Source of the DNA: Nitrosomonadales bacterium
GTDB taxonomy: Bacteria > Pseudomonadota > Gammaproteobacteria > Burkholderiales > SG8-41
Direction of reading: 5' to 3'
Assembly (NCBI GenBank): GCA_009885185.1
Contig: VFLF01000933.1
Coordinates: 1 to 10,782, forward strand
Length of the DNA: 10,782 bases
The notes under the pieces are model-generated. The model saw only the letters and a program-made list of their open reading frames with translations. It had not been told where the DNA came from and made no database searches. Shown piece after piece: positions 1-6,741 of this stretch. How positions within the stretch are numbered: the first letter of the stretch is position 1; each line of letters opens with the position of its first letter. The position numbers and the translations under genes are program-made.

Positions 1-280
1 CAGCCCCTCGACTGCGTTCAAAATCGGTGAGAAATCCGGCGATCCGGTGCAGATGTATCTTTCCGATATTTACACCATCGCGGTGAATCTGGCCGGGCTG
101 CCGGGCATGTCGATTCCGTGCGGGTTTGATGGCGGCGGACTGCCGGTGGGCTTGCAGATTATCGGCAACTACTTTTCCGAGGCGCGCATGTTGAATGTGG
201 CGCATCAGTATCAATTGGCGACGGATTGGCATCAGCGGATGCCACCGGGAATAGAATTTTTACAGGAGGTGAACGGGTGA
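1..280 (+). CDS. gatA: Glu-tRNA(Gln)/Asp-tRNA(Asn) amidotransferase subunit A, C-terminal part
   Basis: GatA is the amidase subunit of GatCAB: it releases ammonia from glutamine, and GatB uses it to amidate Glu-tRNA(Gln) or Asp-tRNA(Asn) in the cytoplasm. Only the last 92 codons are present, open from the left edge (frame from base 2) to TGA at 278-280. The visible part has the typical late amidase-signature features: a stretch [10 protein letters not shown], then [22 protein letters not shown] and LPVGLQIIG. The Ser-Ser-Lys catalytic residues lie upstream, outside the window. The last codons (V-N-G-stop) lie inside a tandem-repeat hairpin that fills the gap to gatB, so the C-terminal tail after the usual ATDWH region may be repeat-derived. 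Followed on the same strand by gatB, 80 bases downstream, which supports the identification. Confidence 0.95.
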   Translation, partial: SPSTAFKIGEKSGDPVQMYLSDIYTIAVNLAGLPGMSIPCGFDGGGLPVGLQIIGNYFSEARMLNVAHQYQLATDWHQRMPPGIEFLQEVNG

Positions 281-351
281 ACGAGTGAACGAGTGAATGG
301 GTAAATTCGCGTGGGTTACCCGTTCACCCGTTCACCCGTTCACTCGTTTAC
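269..351. repeat. convergent octamer repeats forming a 36-bp imperfect hairpin, gatA-gatB gap
   Basis: The left arm, 269-304, is four octamer units (GTGAACGG, GTGAACGA, GTGAACGA, GTGAATGG) plus GTAA. The right arm, 316-351, is the reverse complement of the same pattern (GTAAACGA, then GTGAACGG three times, then GTAA, read on the minus strand). The loop is 11 bases (305-315). Paired as RNA, the 36 positions give 31 Watson-Crick pairs, three G-U pairs and two A-C mismatches. The left arm overlaps the gatA stop codon and the right arm ends nine bases before the gatB ATG. There is no U-tract, so it is not a typical terminator. Role unknown; by position it could affect mRNA stability or gatB translation. 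Confidence 0.9.
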
Positions 352-360
352 GAATTCAAG

Positions 361-1809
361 ATGAAATGGGAAGTCGTCATCGGCCTCGAAACCCACGCCC
401 AGTTGTCCACGGCGTCGAAAATATTTTCGGGCGCATCCACGGCCTTCGGCGCAGCGCCCAACACCCAAGCCTGCGCGGTCGATCTCGCGCTGCCGGGCGT
501 GTTGCCGGTATTAAACCGCGGCGCGGTGGAGCGCGCGGTGCGCTTCGGACTGGCGGTGGGCGCGAACATTAACCGTCGTTCGATATTCGCGCGCAAGAAT
601 TACTTTTATCCCGACCTGCCCAAGGGCTACCAGATTAGCCAGTACGAATTGCCCATTGTCGAGGGCGGCTCGCTCACGGTGATGGTCGGCGACACCGAGA
701 AAACCGTGCGGCTGACGCGCGCGCATCTCGAAGAAGACGCCGGCAAATCGCTGCATGAGGATTTCCACGACGCCACCGGCATCGACCTGAATCGCGCGGG
801 CACGCCGCTGCTGGAGATTGTCACGGAACCGGACATGCGTTCATCCGCCGAGGCGGTGGCGTATGCCAGGGCGCTGCATGCGCTGGTGCGCTGGATCGAT
901 ATCTGTGACGGCAATATGCAGGAAGGCTCGTTTCGCTGCGACGCCAACGTCTCGGTGCGGCTGGCGGGGGCGGACAAACTCGGCACGCGCCGCGAGATCA
1001 AGAATCTCAACAGTTTCCGTTTTCTGCAGCAAGCCATCGATTATGAGGTGCGCTGGCAAATCAGCGAACTCGAAGAGGGCCGCGCCATCCAGCAGGCGAC
1101 CGTGCTATTCGATCCCGGCACCGGCGAAACGCGCATGATGCGCACCAAGGAAGACGCGCACGATTACCGCTATTTCCCCGACCCTGATTTGCTGCCGCTG
1201 GAAGTCAGCGACGCGACGCTGCAAACGATACGGGCAACATTGCCCGAATTGCCGCAAGCCAAACAATCGCGCTTTATCGCGGAGTACGGCATCAGCGCCT
1301 ATGACGCGTCCGCGCTCACCGCCAGCCGCGAACTGGCGTCTTACTTTGAAGCCGCCGCGCGCGGCGCCGACGCCAAAGTCGCCAAGCTGTGCGCCAACTG
1401 GGTGGCGGGCAATATCAACGCGCGGCTGAACGATGAAGGTCTCGACATCACGCAAAGCAAGGTAAGCAGCACGCAATTGCGGCGACTAATCGATCGCGTG
1501 AACGACGGCACGCTCTCCGGAAAGCTCGCGCGCGAGGTTTTTGATGCGCTGTGGGTGGGCGCGGTAGGCGATGACGATGCCGTAGATTTAATTATTAAAA
1601 ACAAAGGGTTGCAGCAAATATCCGACGGCGGCGCGATTGAAAAAATCGTTGACGAGGTGATTCAGGCCAACGCCCAGCAAGTCGCCGACTACCGCGCAGG
1701 CAAGGAAAAAGCATTCAACTCGCTGGTCGGTCAGGTGATGAAAGCGACCAAGGGCAAGGCCAACCCGCAACAGGTCAACGACATCCTCAAACGCAAGCTG
1801 GCCGGATAA
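361..1809 (+). CDS. gatB: Glu-tRNA(Gln)/Asp-tRNA(Asn) amidotransferase subunit B
   Basis: GatB binds the misacylated tRNA, activates its side-chain carboxylate with ATP and accepts ammonia from GatA. The 482-residue length is normal for the family. The start [15 protein letters not shown] is the classic GatB N-terminus, followed by [19 protein letters not shown] (about 81-100), the [12 protein letters not shown] segment, [13 protein letters not shown] (about 147-159) and [13 protein letters not shown] (about 188-200), all part of the cradle/kinase-like domain. The C-terminal 150 residues, ending [13 protein letters not shown], are the helical and YqeY-like tail domains that contact tRNA. The ATG at 361 is fixed by this conserved N-terminus, although no good Shine-Dalgarno sequence precedes it: the nearest purine-rich bases are in AATTCAAG, just after the hairpin. 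Presumably co-transcribed with gatA. Confidence 0.97.
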   Translation: MKWEVVIGLETHAQLSTASKIFSGASTAFGAAPNTQACAVDLALPGVLPVLNRGAVERAVRFGLAVGANINRRSIFARKNYFYPDLPKGYQISQYELPIVEGGSLTVMVGDTEKTVRLTRAHLEEDAGKSLHEDFHDATGIDLNRAGTPLLEIVTEPDMRSSAEAVAYARALHALVRWIDICDGNMQEGSFRCDANVSVRLAGADKLGTRREIKNLNSFRFLQQAIDYEVRWQISELEEGRAIQQATVLFDPGTGETRMMRTKEDAHDYRYFPDPDLLPLEVSDATLQTIRATLPELPQAKQSRFIAEYGISAYDASALTASRELASYFEAAARGADAKVAKLCANWVAGNINARLNDEGLDITQSKVSSTQLRRLIDRVNDGTLSGKLAREVFDALWVGAVGDDDAVDLIIKNKGLQQISDGGAIEKIVDEVIQANAQQVADYRAGKEKAFNSLVGQVMKATKGKANPQQVNDILKRKLAG

Positions 1810-1837
1810 GAAATTCCGACCGGCGTAGCCAGCGGCG

Positions 1838-2590
1838 TTACTTTTTCGCCGGAGCGGGCGCCGTTGCCGTAGTGGCGGGTGCCGGCGCTGGTGCCGGCGT
1901 TGTAGCGGCGGGAGCTGTCGCCGTGGCAGGCGTTGTTCCCTTCAGCTCATGGAAACGTTTCTTGTATGCCGCATACTTGGTCACGGTATCCAGCTTTTCC
2001 TGTTCCTTGGCGGCGATGTCTTTTTCGAGACGCGCTTTCTCGCCCGCGGCTCGGGCCAGATCATCCTTGATGCCCGCAGGGGCTGGTTTTTTGTCCTTGT
2101 TGCCTTTATCGAACGCCGCAGCACGCTGTTGCGACTCCGCCAGCCTGTCATTGGCGACTTTTAGCGCGCCGCGCTGTTGCGTAATATTGTTGTCCAGCGC
2201 CGTCAACTCGCGATCACGTTTGAGGTCGATTTCTTTTTCGTTGGTAAAGGTGTTGACCAGCGCGGAGTCCTGGCGTTTTTGTTCCGTGATTTTTTTCTGC
2301 TCTTCTTCTTTTGCCTTCGCCTTTTCCTGTTCCTGCACCTTGCGCTTGGCGGCTTCCTCCGTGGATTCGCCGGACTTGCGCACGTTGCCGCGCTTATCCA
2401 TTTCCTGGGAGCCGCTGTTCAGGTATTCGGGCGGCACCTTGTCGCCGCATCCGACCACCTTGCCCGCCGCGTCTTTCCAGCACACGATAGAGCCGGTGCC
2501 CTTCGATTGCGCATGGGCGGCTGATACAAAACACATGGATAATGCCAGCGTGGCGGTAACACTTATACTTCTGAAAGTCATGGTCGTCAT
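1838..2590 (-). CDS. secreted coiled-coil protein with DUF4124-like N-terminus
   Basis: A 250-residue protein with no recognised enzymatic function. Residues 1-27 form a Sec signal peptide (hydrophobic core SVTATLALSMCFV, probable cleavage after AHA-27). Cys20 is not in a good lipobox, so a periplasmic rather than lipoprotein location is inferred. The mature N-terminus, IVCWKDAAGKVVGCGDKVPP (about 35-54), resembles the DUF4124 pattern of a Trp-Lys-Asp turn followed by a Pro-Pro, with Cys37 and Cys48 as a possible disulfide. Residues about 75-215 are very rich in Lys, Glu, Gln and Ala and should form a long helix or coiled coil. The last 30 residues are a low-complexity Ala/Pro/Thr tail ending in Lys-Lys. 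The start at 2590 is preceded by GAGGTGA six bases upstream, which favours it over the ATG nine bases later. Converges on gatB with a 28-base gap. Family assignment is from memory of the motif pattern. Confidence 0.82.
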   Translation of the reverse strand: MTTMTFRSISVTATLALSMCFVSAAHAQSKGTGSIVCWKDAAGKVVGCGDKVPPEYLNSGSQEMDKRGNVRKSGESTEEAAKRKVQEQEKAKAKEEEQKKITEQKRQDSALVNTFTNEKEIDLKRDRELTALDNNITQQRGALKVANDRLAESQQRAAAFDKGNKDKKPAPAGIKDDLARAAGEKARLEKDIAAKEQEKLDTVTKYAAYKKRFHELKGTTPATATAPAATTPAPAPAPATTATAPAPAKK

Positions 2591-2655
2591 GGGTCACCTC
2601 GTTTCGAAAGCTGCCGCAAACCAGCGGGTTGTGGCGATTTTTTGTGAATACGGTC

Positions 2656-2684
2656 ATTATAACGATACGTAACACCGGGCAACA
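2656..2684 (-). promoter_or_regulatory. candidate sigma-70 promoter for the DUF4124-like gene
   Basis: On the minus strand a perfect TATAAT occupies 2661-2656. Seventeen bases upstream lies a weak -35 (TGTTGC, 2684-2679); an alternative TTGCCC sits at a spacing of 15. Transcription would start about 60 bases before the ATG at 2590. The perfect -10 in a G+C-rich background is the main support; the -35 is poor. Confidence 0.45.
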
Positions 2685-2688
2685 GCAG

Positions 2689-2730
2689 GGCGATAATAAC
2701 CCCGACCGCGCGACACAAACCGTTATCGCC
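2689..2730. promoter_or_regulatory. 8-bp inverted repeat in the divergent intergenic region
   Basis: GGCGATAA at 2689-2696 and TTATCGCC at 2723-2730 are perfect reverse complements separated by 26 bases. The pair lies between the divergently transcribed DUF4124-like gene and exoA (intergenic 2591-2791). The left half overlaps a possible plus-strand -10, GATAAT (2692-2697), which has a 4/6 -35 (GTAACA, 2669-2674) at a spacing of 17. It could be an operator for the exoA-ampG unit, but an 8-bp repeat can arise by chance. Confidence 0.3.
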
Positions 2731-2791
2731 ATTAGCGCGCCATCCGCCAACCGGTTGACAGCACGCCGGCAACTCTGGAAAGCAAGGCATC

Positions 2792-3580
2792 ATGCTACGC
2801 ATCGTTTCTCTTAATCTTAACGGTATCCGCTCGGCCGAACGCAAAGGCTTTCTGCCGTGGCTGGCAAAACACCAGCCTGACATCCTGTGCTTGCAGGAAA
2901 TCAAGGCGCAGCAGGCCGACATGACCGCTGAAATGCTGGCCCCGGCGGGTTACCACGGCCACTTCCACTATGCCGAGAAAAAAGGCTATAGCGGCGTGGG
3001 GCTCTACAGCCGGCAAAAACCCTCAAAGGTGGCAGCGGGCTTCGGCGTGCCTGAATTCGATGCCGAAGGCCGCTACGTGCGCGCGGACTTCGACACATCG
3101 TCCTGCAAGTTATCGGTGATCTCGGTGTATCTGCCGTCGGGCTCCAGCGGCGAGGAGCGCCAGCAGGCCAAGTTTCGCTTTATGGAAAAATTCTATCCGC
3201 ATCTGAAAAATCTCAGAGTCGGGGGGCGTGAGGTGGTGGTGTGCGGCGACTGGAACATCGCGCACAAGGAAATTGATCTGAAGAACTGGCGCGGCAATCG
3301 CAAGAATTCCGGTTTCCTGCCCGAAGAACGTGAATGGCTGACGCGCGTGTTCGATGATCTGAAATGGGTGGATGTGTTCCGCCGCATTGATGATCGCCCC
3401 GATCAATACACCTGGTGGTCGAATCGCGGCCAAGCGTATGCCAAGAACGTGGGCTGGCGCATCGATTATCACCTTGCCACGCCGGGCATCGCGTCCACGG
3501 CGAAGCGTGCGGCGATTTACAAGGACGAAAAGTTTTCCGATCACGCGCCGCTCACCATCGACTACGATTACACTCTTTGA
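2792..3580 (+). CDS. xthA: exodeoxyribonuclease III (AP endonuclease)
   Basis: A Mg-dependent nuclease of the endonuclease/exonuclease/phosphatase fold that cleaves DNA 5' of abasic sites and degrades 3' ends in base-excision repair. At 262 residues it has the full family length. Visible catalytic residues are Asn8 in SLNLNGIRS, Glu36 in CLQEIK, Asp153 and Asn155 in CGDWNIAH, and the Asp250-His251 pair in FSDHAPL. The WRIDYHLAT segment near the C-terminus is also typical. The ATG at 2792 fits the conserved MLRIVSLNLNGIRS start and is preceded by a modest AAGG. The stop codon overlaps the probable TTG start of ampG, so the two genes are probably co-transcribed and translationally coupled. It could equally be named exoA; subfamily naming is not resolved here. 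Confidence 0.95.
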   Translation: MLRIVSLNLNGIRSAERKGFLPWLAKHQPDILCLQEIKAQQADMTAEMLAPAGYHGHFHYAEKKGYSGVGLYSRQKPSKVAAGFGVPEFDAEGRYVRADFDTSSCKLSVISVYLPSGSSGEERQQAKFRFMEKFYPHLKNLRVGGREVVVCGDWNIAHKEIDLKNWRGNRKNSGFLPEEREWLTRVFDDLKWVDVFRRIDDRPDQYTWWSNRGQAYAKNVGWRIDYHLATPGIASTAKRAAIYKDEKFSDHAPLTIDYDYTL

Positions 3581-4851
3581 GCGAAGAAACATCCCCGCCG
3601 CGCCTGACTTGGCGCGAAACCCTGCTGGCGATGTTAAGCCAGCGCATGCTGATCGCGCTGCTGATGGGTTTCGCCGCAGGCTTGCCGCTGCTGCTCACCG
3701 GCTCGGTGCTGCAGGCGTGGTTGAAAGAAGGCGGCATCAAGCTCACCGATATCGGCTTGTTCGCCCTGGTGGGGCTGCCGTATACGCTGAAGTTTCTGTG
3801 GGCGCCGTTGTTCGACCGCTATGCGCTTCCGCTCGGCCGGCGGCGCGGCTGGCTGATGGTCATGCAACTGGCGCTGGCGGCGGCGCTAGGGGGGCTGAGT
3901 CTGGCGCAGCCGACACCCAATCACCTGATGTGGATTGCCGTCGCCTCCCTGATCGTGGCTTTTTTTTCCGCGTCGCAGGACATCGTGATCGATGCCTACC
4001 GCCGCGAAAGCATGAGCGACGACGAGCTGGGGCTGGGTTCCGCGCTATACGTCAATGGATACCGTGTTGGCATGCTGCTGGCGGGCGGCGGCGGGCTGAT
4101 TATCGCCGACCACACGTCGTTCGCCTTCATGTACCAATTCATGGCGGCCTGCATGGCGGCGTGCGTGATCGTGACCGTTTGCGCGCCCGAGCCGCTGCTG
4201 GTCAAAGGCAAGCCCACCACGCTGACCGAGGCGTTTCTACTGCCGCTGCGCGATTACATCGAGCGCCAGGGCGCGTGGCTGGCGCTGGCGTTTATTCTGC
4301 TCTACAAGATTGGCGACACCATGGCGTCCGCCATGACCACGCCGTTTTATCTCGAACTCGGCTACAGCAAAACTGAAATCGGCGCAGTGGTCAAACTGTT
4401 CGGTTTCTGGGCCACCATCGCGGGCGGCACCATCGGCGGCATCCTCATCATGCGCATCGGCATGCGCCGCGCGCTGTGGGCGTTCGGCATCGGCCAGATG
4501 GTGTCGACGCTGGGATTTGTTGCGCTGGCGTACATCGGCCACGACAACGCCGCACTGGCCGCCGTGATTGCGATTGAAAATTTTACCGGCGGCTTGGGCA
4601 CGGCGGCTTTTGTCGGCTTCATGGGCGCGCTCACCAATCGCCGTTTCACCGCCACGCAATATGCCTTGCTGTCGAGCCTGATGGGCGTGCCGCGGGTGCT
4701 GTTATCCGCGCCGACCGGCTGGCTTGCACTGACGCTGGGTTGGCCGGGGTTTTTCGTTTTGTGTACGCTGATCGCGATTCCCGGCTTGTTGTTGATTCGC
4801 GCCGTCACCCGGCTTTCCGACACCCCGGATACTCAGCCCGCGCCGAAGTGA
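3577..4851 (+). CDS. ampG: AmpG-type muropeptide permease (MFS)
   Basis: An inner-membrane major-facilitator protein. Family knowledge: AmpG imports GlcNAc-anhydro-muropeptides for cell-wall recycling, and in some species this signals beta-lactamase induction. The AmpG signature is clear: GFAAGLPLLLTGSVLQAWL near the N-terminus, YTLKFLWAPLFDRY, RRRGWL, SASQDIVIDAYRRES, GYRVGMLLAGGGGL, ATIAGGTIGGIL and a late TATQYALLSSL. The 424 residues hold about twelve hydrophobic segments, fewer than the 14-segment E. coli protein. The start is set at TTG 3577, whose TTGA overlaps the exonuclease stop, because the residues it adds (LTWRETL) look like the cytoplasmic start of betaproteobacterial homologues. 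The next in-frame ATG, at 3631, would remove them. Neither start has a clear Shine-Dalgarno sequence. The 3' end overlaps the convergent metW by 19 bases. Confidence 0.92.
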   Translation: MSEETSPPRLTWRETLLAMLSQRMLIALLMGFAAGLPLLLTGSVLQAWLKEGGIKLTDIGLFALVGLPYTLKFLWAPLFDRYALPLGRRRGWLMVMQLALAAALGGLSLAQPTPNHLMWIAVASLIVAFFSASQDIVIDAYRRESMSDDELGLGSALYVNGYRVGMLLAGGGGLIIADHTSFAFMYQFMAACMAACVIVTVCAPEPLLVKGKPTTLTEAFLLPLRDYIERQGAWLALAFILLYKIGDTMASAMTTPFYLELGYSKTEIGAVVKLFGFWATIAGGTIGGILIMRIGMRRALWAFGIGQMVSTLGFVALAYIGHDNAALAAVIAIENFTGGLGTAAFVGFMGALTNRRFTATQYALLSSLMGVPRVLLSAPTGWLALTLGWPGFFVLCTLIAIPGLLLIRAVTRLSDTPDTQPAPK

Positions 4852-5429
4852 TAAATCGCCAGCGCCCCCAGCAGGTTGGGCGCCACGCCCACCGGCGCGC
4901 CGTCCGTCAACACCTTGCGTTCAAGGATGCGTATATTGCGTTCGCTGCAAAAGCGCTCGAAATCGTGCAAGGTGCATAGATGGATGTTGGGCGTATTGAA
5001 CCACTGGTACGGCAGATTCTCCGACACCGGCATGCGCCCGCGCAGCACCTGCATGCGATTGCGCCAGTAACCAAAGTTCGGAAACGTCACGATGCCTTCG
5101 CGCCCGACACGCAGCATTTCACGAATGATGCGCTCGCCATTGCGCATCGCTTGCAGCGTTTGCGACAGAATCACGTAATCGAAGGACTGATCGTCGAACT
5201 CGCTTAAGCCGCGCTCCAGGTTGCGCTGTACCACATTGACGCCGTTTTTCACGCACGCCAGCACGTTGGTGTCATCGATCTCCACGCCGTAACCGGAAAT
5301 ATTTCGCTCGCGCGCCAGGTAATTGAACAGCGCGCCGTCGCCACAGCCCAGATCAAGCACGCGCGCATCGGGTTTGACCCATTGCGCGATGGCCGCGAAA
5401 TCAGCGCGGTCGATGCTGATGCCGTTCAC
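4833..5429 (-). CDS. metW: methionine biosynthesis protein MetW
   Basis: A SAM-dependent methyltransferase-fold protein of 198 residues, found with MetX in many proteobacteria and thought to support homoserine acylation; its precise biochemistry is not settled. The glycine-rich SAM motif LDLGCGDG is at 25-32, followed by the acidic GYGVEID, the [13 protein letters not shown] segment and the MetW-typical [12 protein letters not shown] and [19 protein letters not shown]. The start is a GTG (5429-5427) overlapping the metX stop as GTGA, so translation is probably coupled. The C-terminus overlaps the end of ampG, which is transcribed towards it. Confidence 0.95.
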   Translation of the reverse strand: MNGISIDRADFAAIAQWVKPDARVLDLGCGDGALFNYLARERNISGYGVEIDDTNVLACVKNGVNVVQRNLERGLSEFDDQSFDYVILSQTLQAMRNGERIIREMLRVGREGIVTFPNFGYWRNRMQVLRGRMPVSENLPYQWFNTPNIHLCTLHDFERFCSERNIRILERKVLTDGAPVGVAPNLLGALAIYHFGAG

Positions 5430-6580
5430 GAGCGCACCTCGGCGGCCATGCGCGCGAAATATGCCGCCACCAGATTGTGATAACGCGCGTCATCCAGCAA
5501 AAACGCATCGTGCCCATGCGGCGCGTCGATCTCGGCATAGGTGACATCGCGCTTGTTCCTGAGCAAGGCATGCACGATCTCGCGCGAACGTTCCGGTGAA
5601 AACCGCCAGTCGGTGGTAAACGACACCACCAGAAATCCGGCGGTCGCCGGCGCCAGCGCGCGTGTCAGGTCGCCGCCGTGATCGAAGGCGGGATCAAAAT
5701 AATCCAGCGCCTTGGTAATACGCAAATAGGTGTTGGCGTCGAAGTAGCCCGAAAACTTGTCGGCCTGGTACCGCAAGTAGGATTCGATCTCGAACTCCGT
5801 ATCGAACGAATAGTTGACGCGGCCCTGTTTCAGCGTGCGCCCGAACTTGTTCGCCATTTCGTCGTCGGAAAGGTAGGTGATATGCCCGACCATGCGCGCC
5901 ACGCGCAAGCCCCGGCGCGGCTGCACGCCCTCGGCATAATAATCACCGCCGTGAAAATCCGGATCGGTCAGGATCGCCTGACGCGCAACCTCATTGAAGG
6001 CGATATTCTGAGCTGAGAGGTTGGGCGCGCACGCAATTACCAGCGCGTGCCGCGTGCGTTGCGGATACGCGATCGCCCATTGCAAACACTGCATGGCGCC
6101 GAGACTGCCCCCCATCACTGCGGCGAATTGCTCGATGCCCAGATGATCCGCCAGCCGCGCCTGCGCATTGACCCAGTCTTCGACGGTGACCACGGGAAAG
6201 CTCGCGCCCCAGGGTCGTCCCGTGTCGGGGTTGATCGACAGCGGGCCGGTGGAGCCAAAGCAACCGCCGAGATTGTTCACGCCCACGACGAAAAACTGGT
6301 TGGTATCGAGCGGCTTGCCCGGCCCAATCATATTGTCCCACCAGCCCACGTTGTTCGGCTCGTCCGCATACACGCCCGCGACGTGGTGCGAAGCATTCAG
6401 CGCGTGGCACACCAGCACCGCGTTCGAGCGCGCGGCATTAAGCGTGCCGTAGGTCTCGTACGCGAGTTCGTAGTTTGCGATGGCGCGACCGCATTTCAAC
6501 GGCAGCGGCTCGTGAAAAACCGCCCGCTGCGGCATTACGATGCCCACGCTGGCGTTGGAAGTGGTTGCTGTGGTATCCAT
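5426..6580 (-). CDS. metX: homoserine O-acyltransferase MetX
   Basis: An alpha/beta-hydrolase-fold enzyme that acylates homoserine in the committed step of methionine synthesis. Whether the donor is acetyl-CoA or succinyl-CoA cannot be read here; many betaproteobacterial MetX proteins are annotated as succinyltransferases. The nucleophile is Ser159 in MGGSLGAMQ. The catalytic Asp is in [11 protein letters not shown] and the His in [12 protein letters not shown]. The [13 protein letters not shown] and [12 protein letters not shown] segments are also typical. The ATG at 6580 gives 384 residues and places VGIVMPQ where homologues begin. An in-frame TTG at 6604 would add eight residues (MRKLAGFF) without recognised similarity. 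The ATG directly follows a run of six T from a terminator-like hairpin and has no Shine-Dalgarno sequence. Expression is probably SAM-controlled through the upstream leader. Confidence 0.95.
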   Translation of the reverse strand: MDTTATTSNASVGIVMPQRAVFHEPLPLKCGRAIANYELAYETYGTLNAARSNAVLVCHALNASHHVAGVYADEPNNVGWWDNMIGPGKPLDTNQFFVVGVNNLGGCFGSTGPLSINPDTGRPWGASFPVVTVEDWVNAQARLADHLGIEQFAAVMGGSLGAMQCLQWAIAYPQRTRHALVIACAPNLSAQNIAFNEVARQAILTDPDFHGGDYYAEGVQPRRGLRVARMVGHITYLSDDEMANKFGRTLKQGRVNYSFDTEFEIESYLRYQADKFSGYFDANTYLRITKALDYFDPAFDHGGDLTRALAPATAGFLVVSFTTDWRFSPERSREIVHALLRNKRDVTYAEIDAPHGHDAFLLDDARYHNLVAAYFARMAAEVRS

Positions 6581-6614
6581 AAAAAACCCGGCGAGCTTAC
6601 GCAATCACCGGGTT
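6581..6614 (-). terminator. intrinsic terminator / attenuator in the metX leader
   Basis: Read on the minus strand, AACCCGG (6614-6608) pairs perfectly with CCGGGTT (6591-6585) across a 16-base loop, and six T (6586-6581) follow immediately. The metX ATG begins at the next base. The loop can form a further GCG/CGC pairing. The element lies downstream of the SAM-II aptamer and upstream of the gene it controls, so it is read as an attenuator and not as the end of the preceding gene. The opposite strand has A and not T beyond the stem, so it works in the minus direction only. Confidence 0.75.
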
Positions 6615-6634
6615 GAGTCATGTGGCCTGAACAC
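6605..6634 (-). CDS. possible nine-codon leader peptide of metX
   Basis: A short frame GTG-TTC-AGG-CCA-CAT-GAC-TCA-ACC-CGG ending in TGA (6607-6605), giving fMet-F-R-P-H-D-S-T-R. Its start lies 11 bases after AGAGG in a stretch (TAAAGAGGTGGT, 6653-6642) that matches the ideal anti-16S complement at 10 of 12 positions. No other gene uses this strong ribosome site. The stop codon directly follows the 5' arm of the terminator hairpin, so a terminating ribosome would cover that arm. The frame is the same as metX, with TTG right after the TGA, so reinitiation is conceivable. Evidence is positional only; such a short frame could be chance. Confidence 0.4.
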   Translation of the reverse strand: MFRPHDSTR

Positions 6635-6645
6635 TTGCGCCACCA

Positions 6646-6698
6646 CCTCTTTAGCCGGATTTATTGCGCGCCCGCAATCTGATATCAAATCGGCGCGT
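6646..6698 (-). ncRNA. SAM-II riboswitch upstream of metX
   Basis: An aptamer that binds S-adenosylmethionine and, in known cases, hides a ribosome site. Minus-strand CGCGCC (6697-6692) pairs with GGCGCG (6672-6667) as P1. P1 is followed by the conserved GAUUU (6691-6687). In the pseudoknot, GAUU (6679-6676) pairs with AAUC (6661-6658) as P2. Compared with the crystallised Sargasso Sea metX SAM-II (recalled from memory), P1 is nearly identical, AUAAAU is shared, the P2 bases differ but remain complementary (there GUAUU with AAUGU), and the 3' GCUAAA (6655-6650) runs into a purine-rich AGAGG. The gene order, aptamer then metX, fits the known regulon. SAM-II is best known from Alphaproteobacteria; a covariance-model search would settle it. 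Confidence 0.87.
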
Positions 6699-6712
6699 AA
6701 AAACAGATACTT

Positions 6713-6741
6713 ACCTTACCCCCCTGGATTAGGCTTGTCAA
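6713..6741 (-). promoter_or_regulatory. candidate sigma-70 promoter of metX-metW
   Basis: A perfect -35 TTGACA (6741-6736) is followed, after exactly 17 bases, by TAAGGT (6718-6713), which keeps the three most conserved -10 positions (T1, A2, T6). The predicted start near 6706 lies just before the SAM-II aptamer, as expected for a riboswitch at the 5' end of its transcript. The -10 overlaps the stop codon of the preceding hypothetical gene. Confidence 0.6.

Noticed and set aside
269..351. CRISPR-like array at the gatA-gatB gap
   Set aside because: Units are eight bases, directly abutting, without spacers and inverted in the second half.
1801..1824. GCCGG/CCGGC stem at the gatB stop codon as a terminator
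   Set aside because: Only five base pairs, a 14-base loop and no adjacent T-tract; the later run of T belongs to the coding end of the opposite gene.
1872..2672. Plus-strand 266-codon open frame opposite the DUF4124-like gene
   Set aside because: It mirrors a low-complexity Lys/Glu/Ala/Pro gene, giving Ser/Phe/Ala runs; the minus frame has a signal peptide, a Shine-Dalgarno sequence and family-like motifs.
2755..2783. Perfect TTGACA at 2755-2760 as a promoter for the exonuclease gene
   Set aside because: The bases 17 downstream (GAAAGC) do not resemble a -10, and transcription would start at or after the ATG.
3372..4376. Plus-strand 334-codon frame overlapping xthA and ampG
   Set aside because: Arg/Ala-rich out-of-frame shadow of two clearly identified genes.
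6538..6621. ATG at 6621 opening a 28-codon frame that overlaps the metX start
   Set aside because: It is out of frame with metX, lies 24 bases beyond the strong ribosome site and has only a weak AGG of its own; the GTG 6634 frame fits the terminator geometry better.
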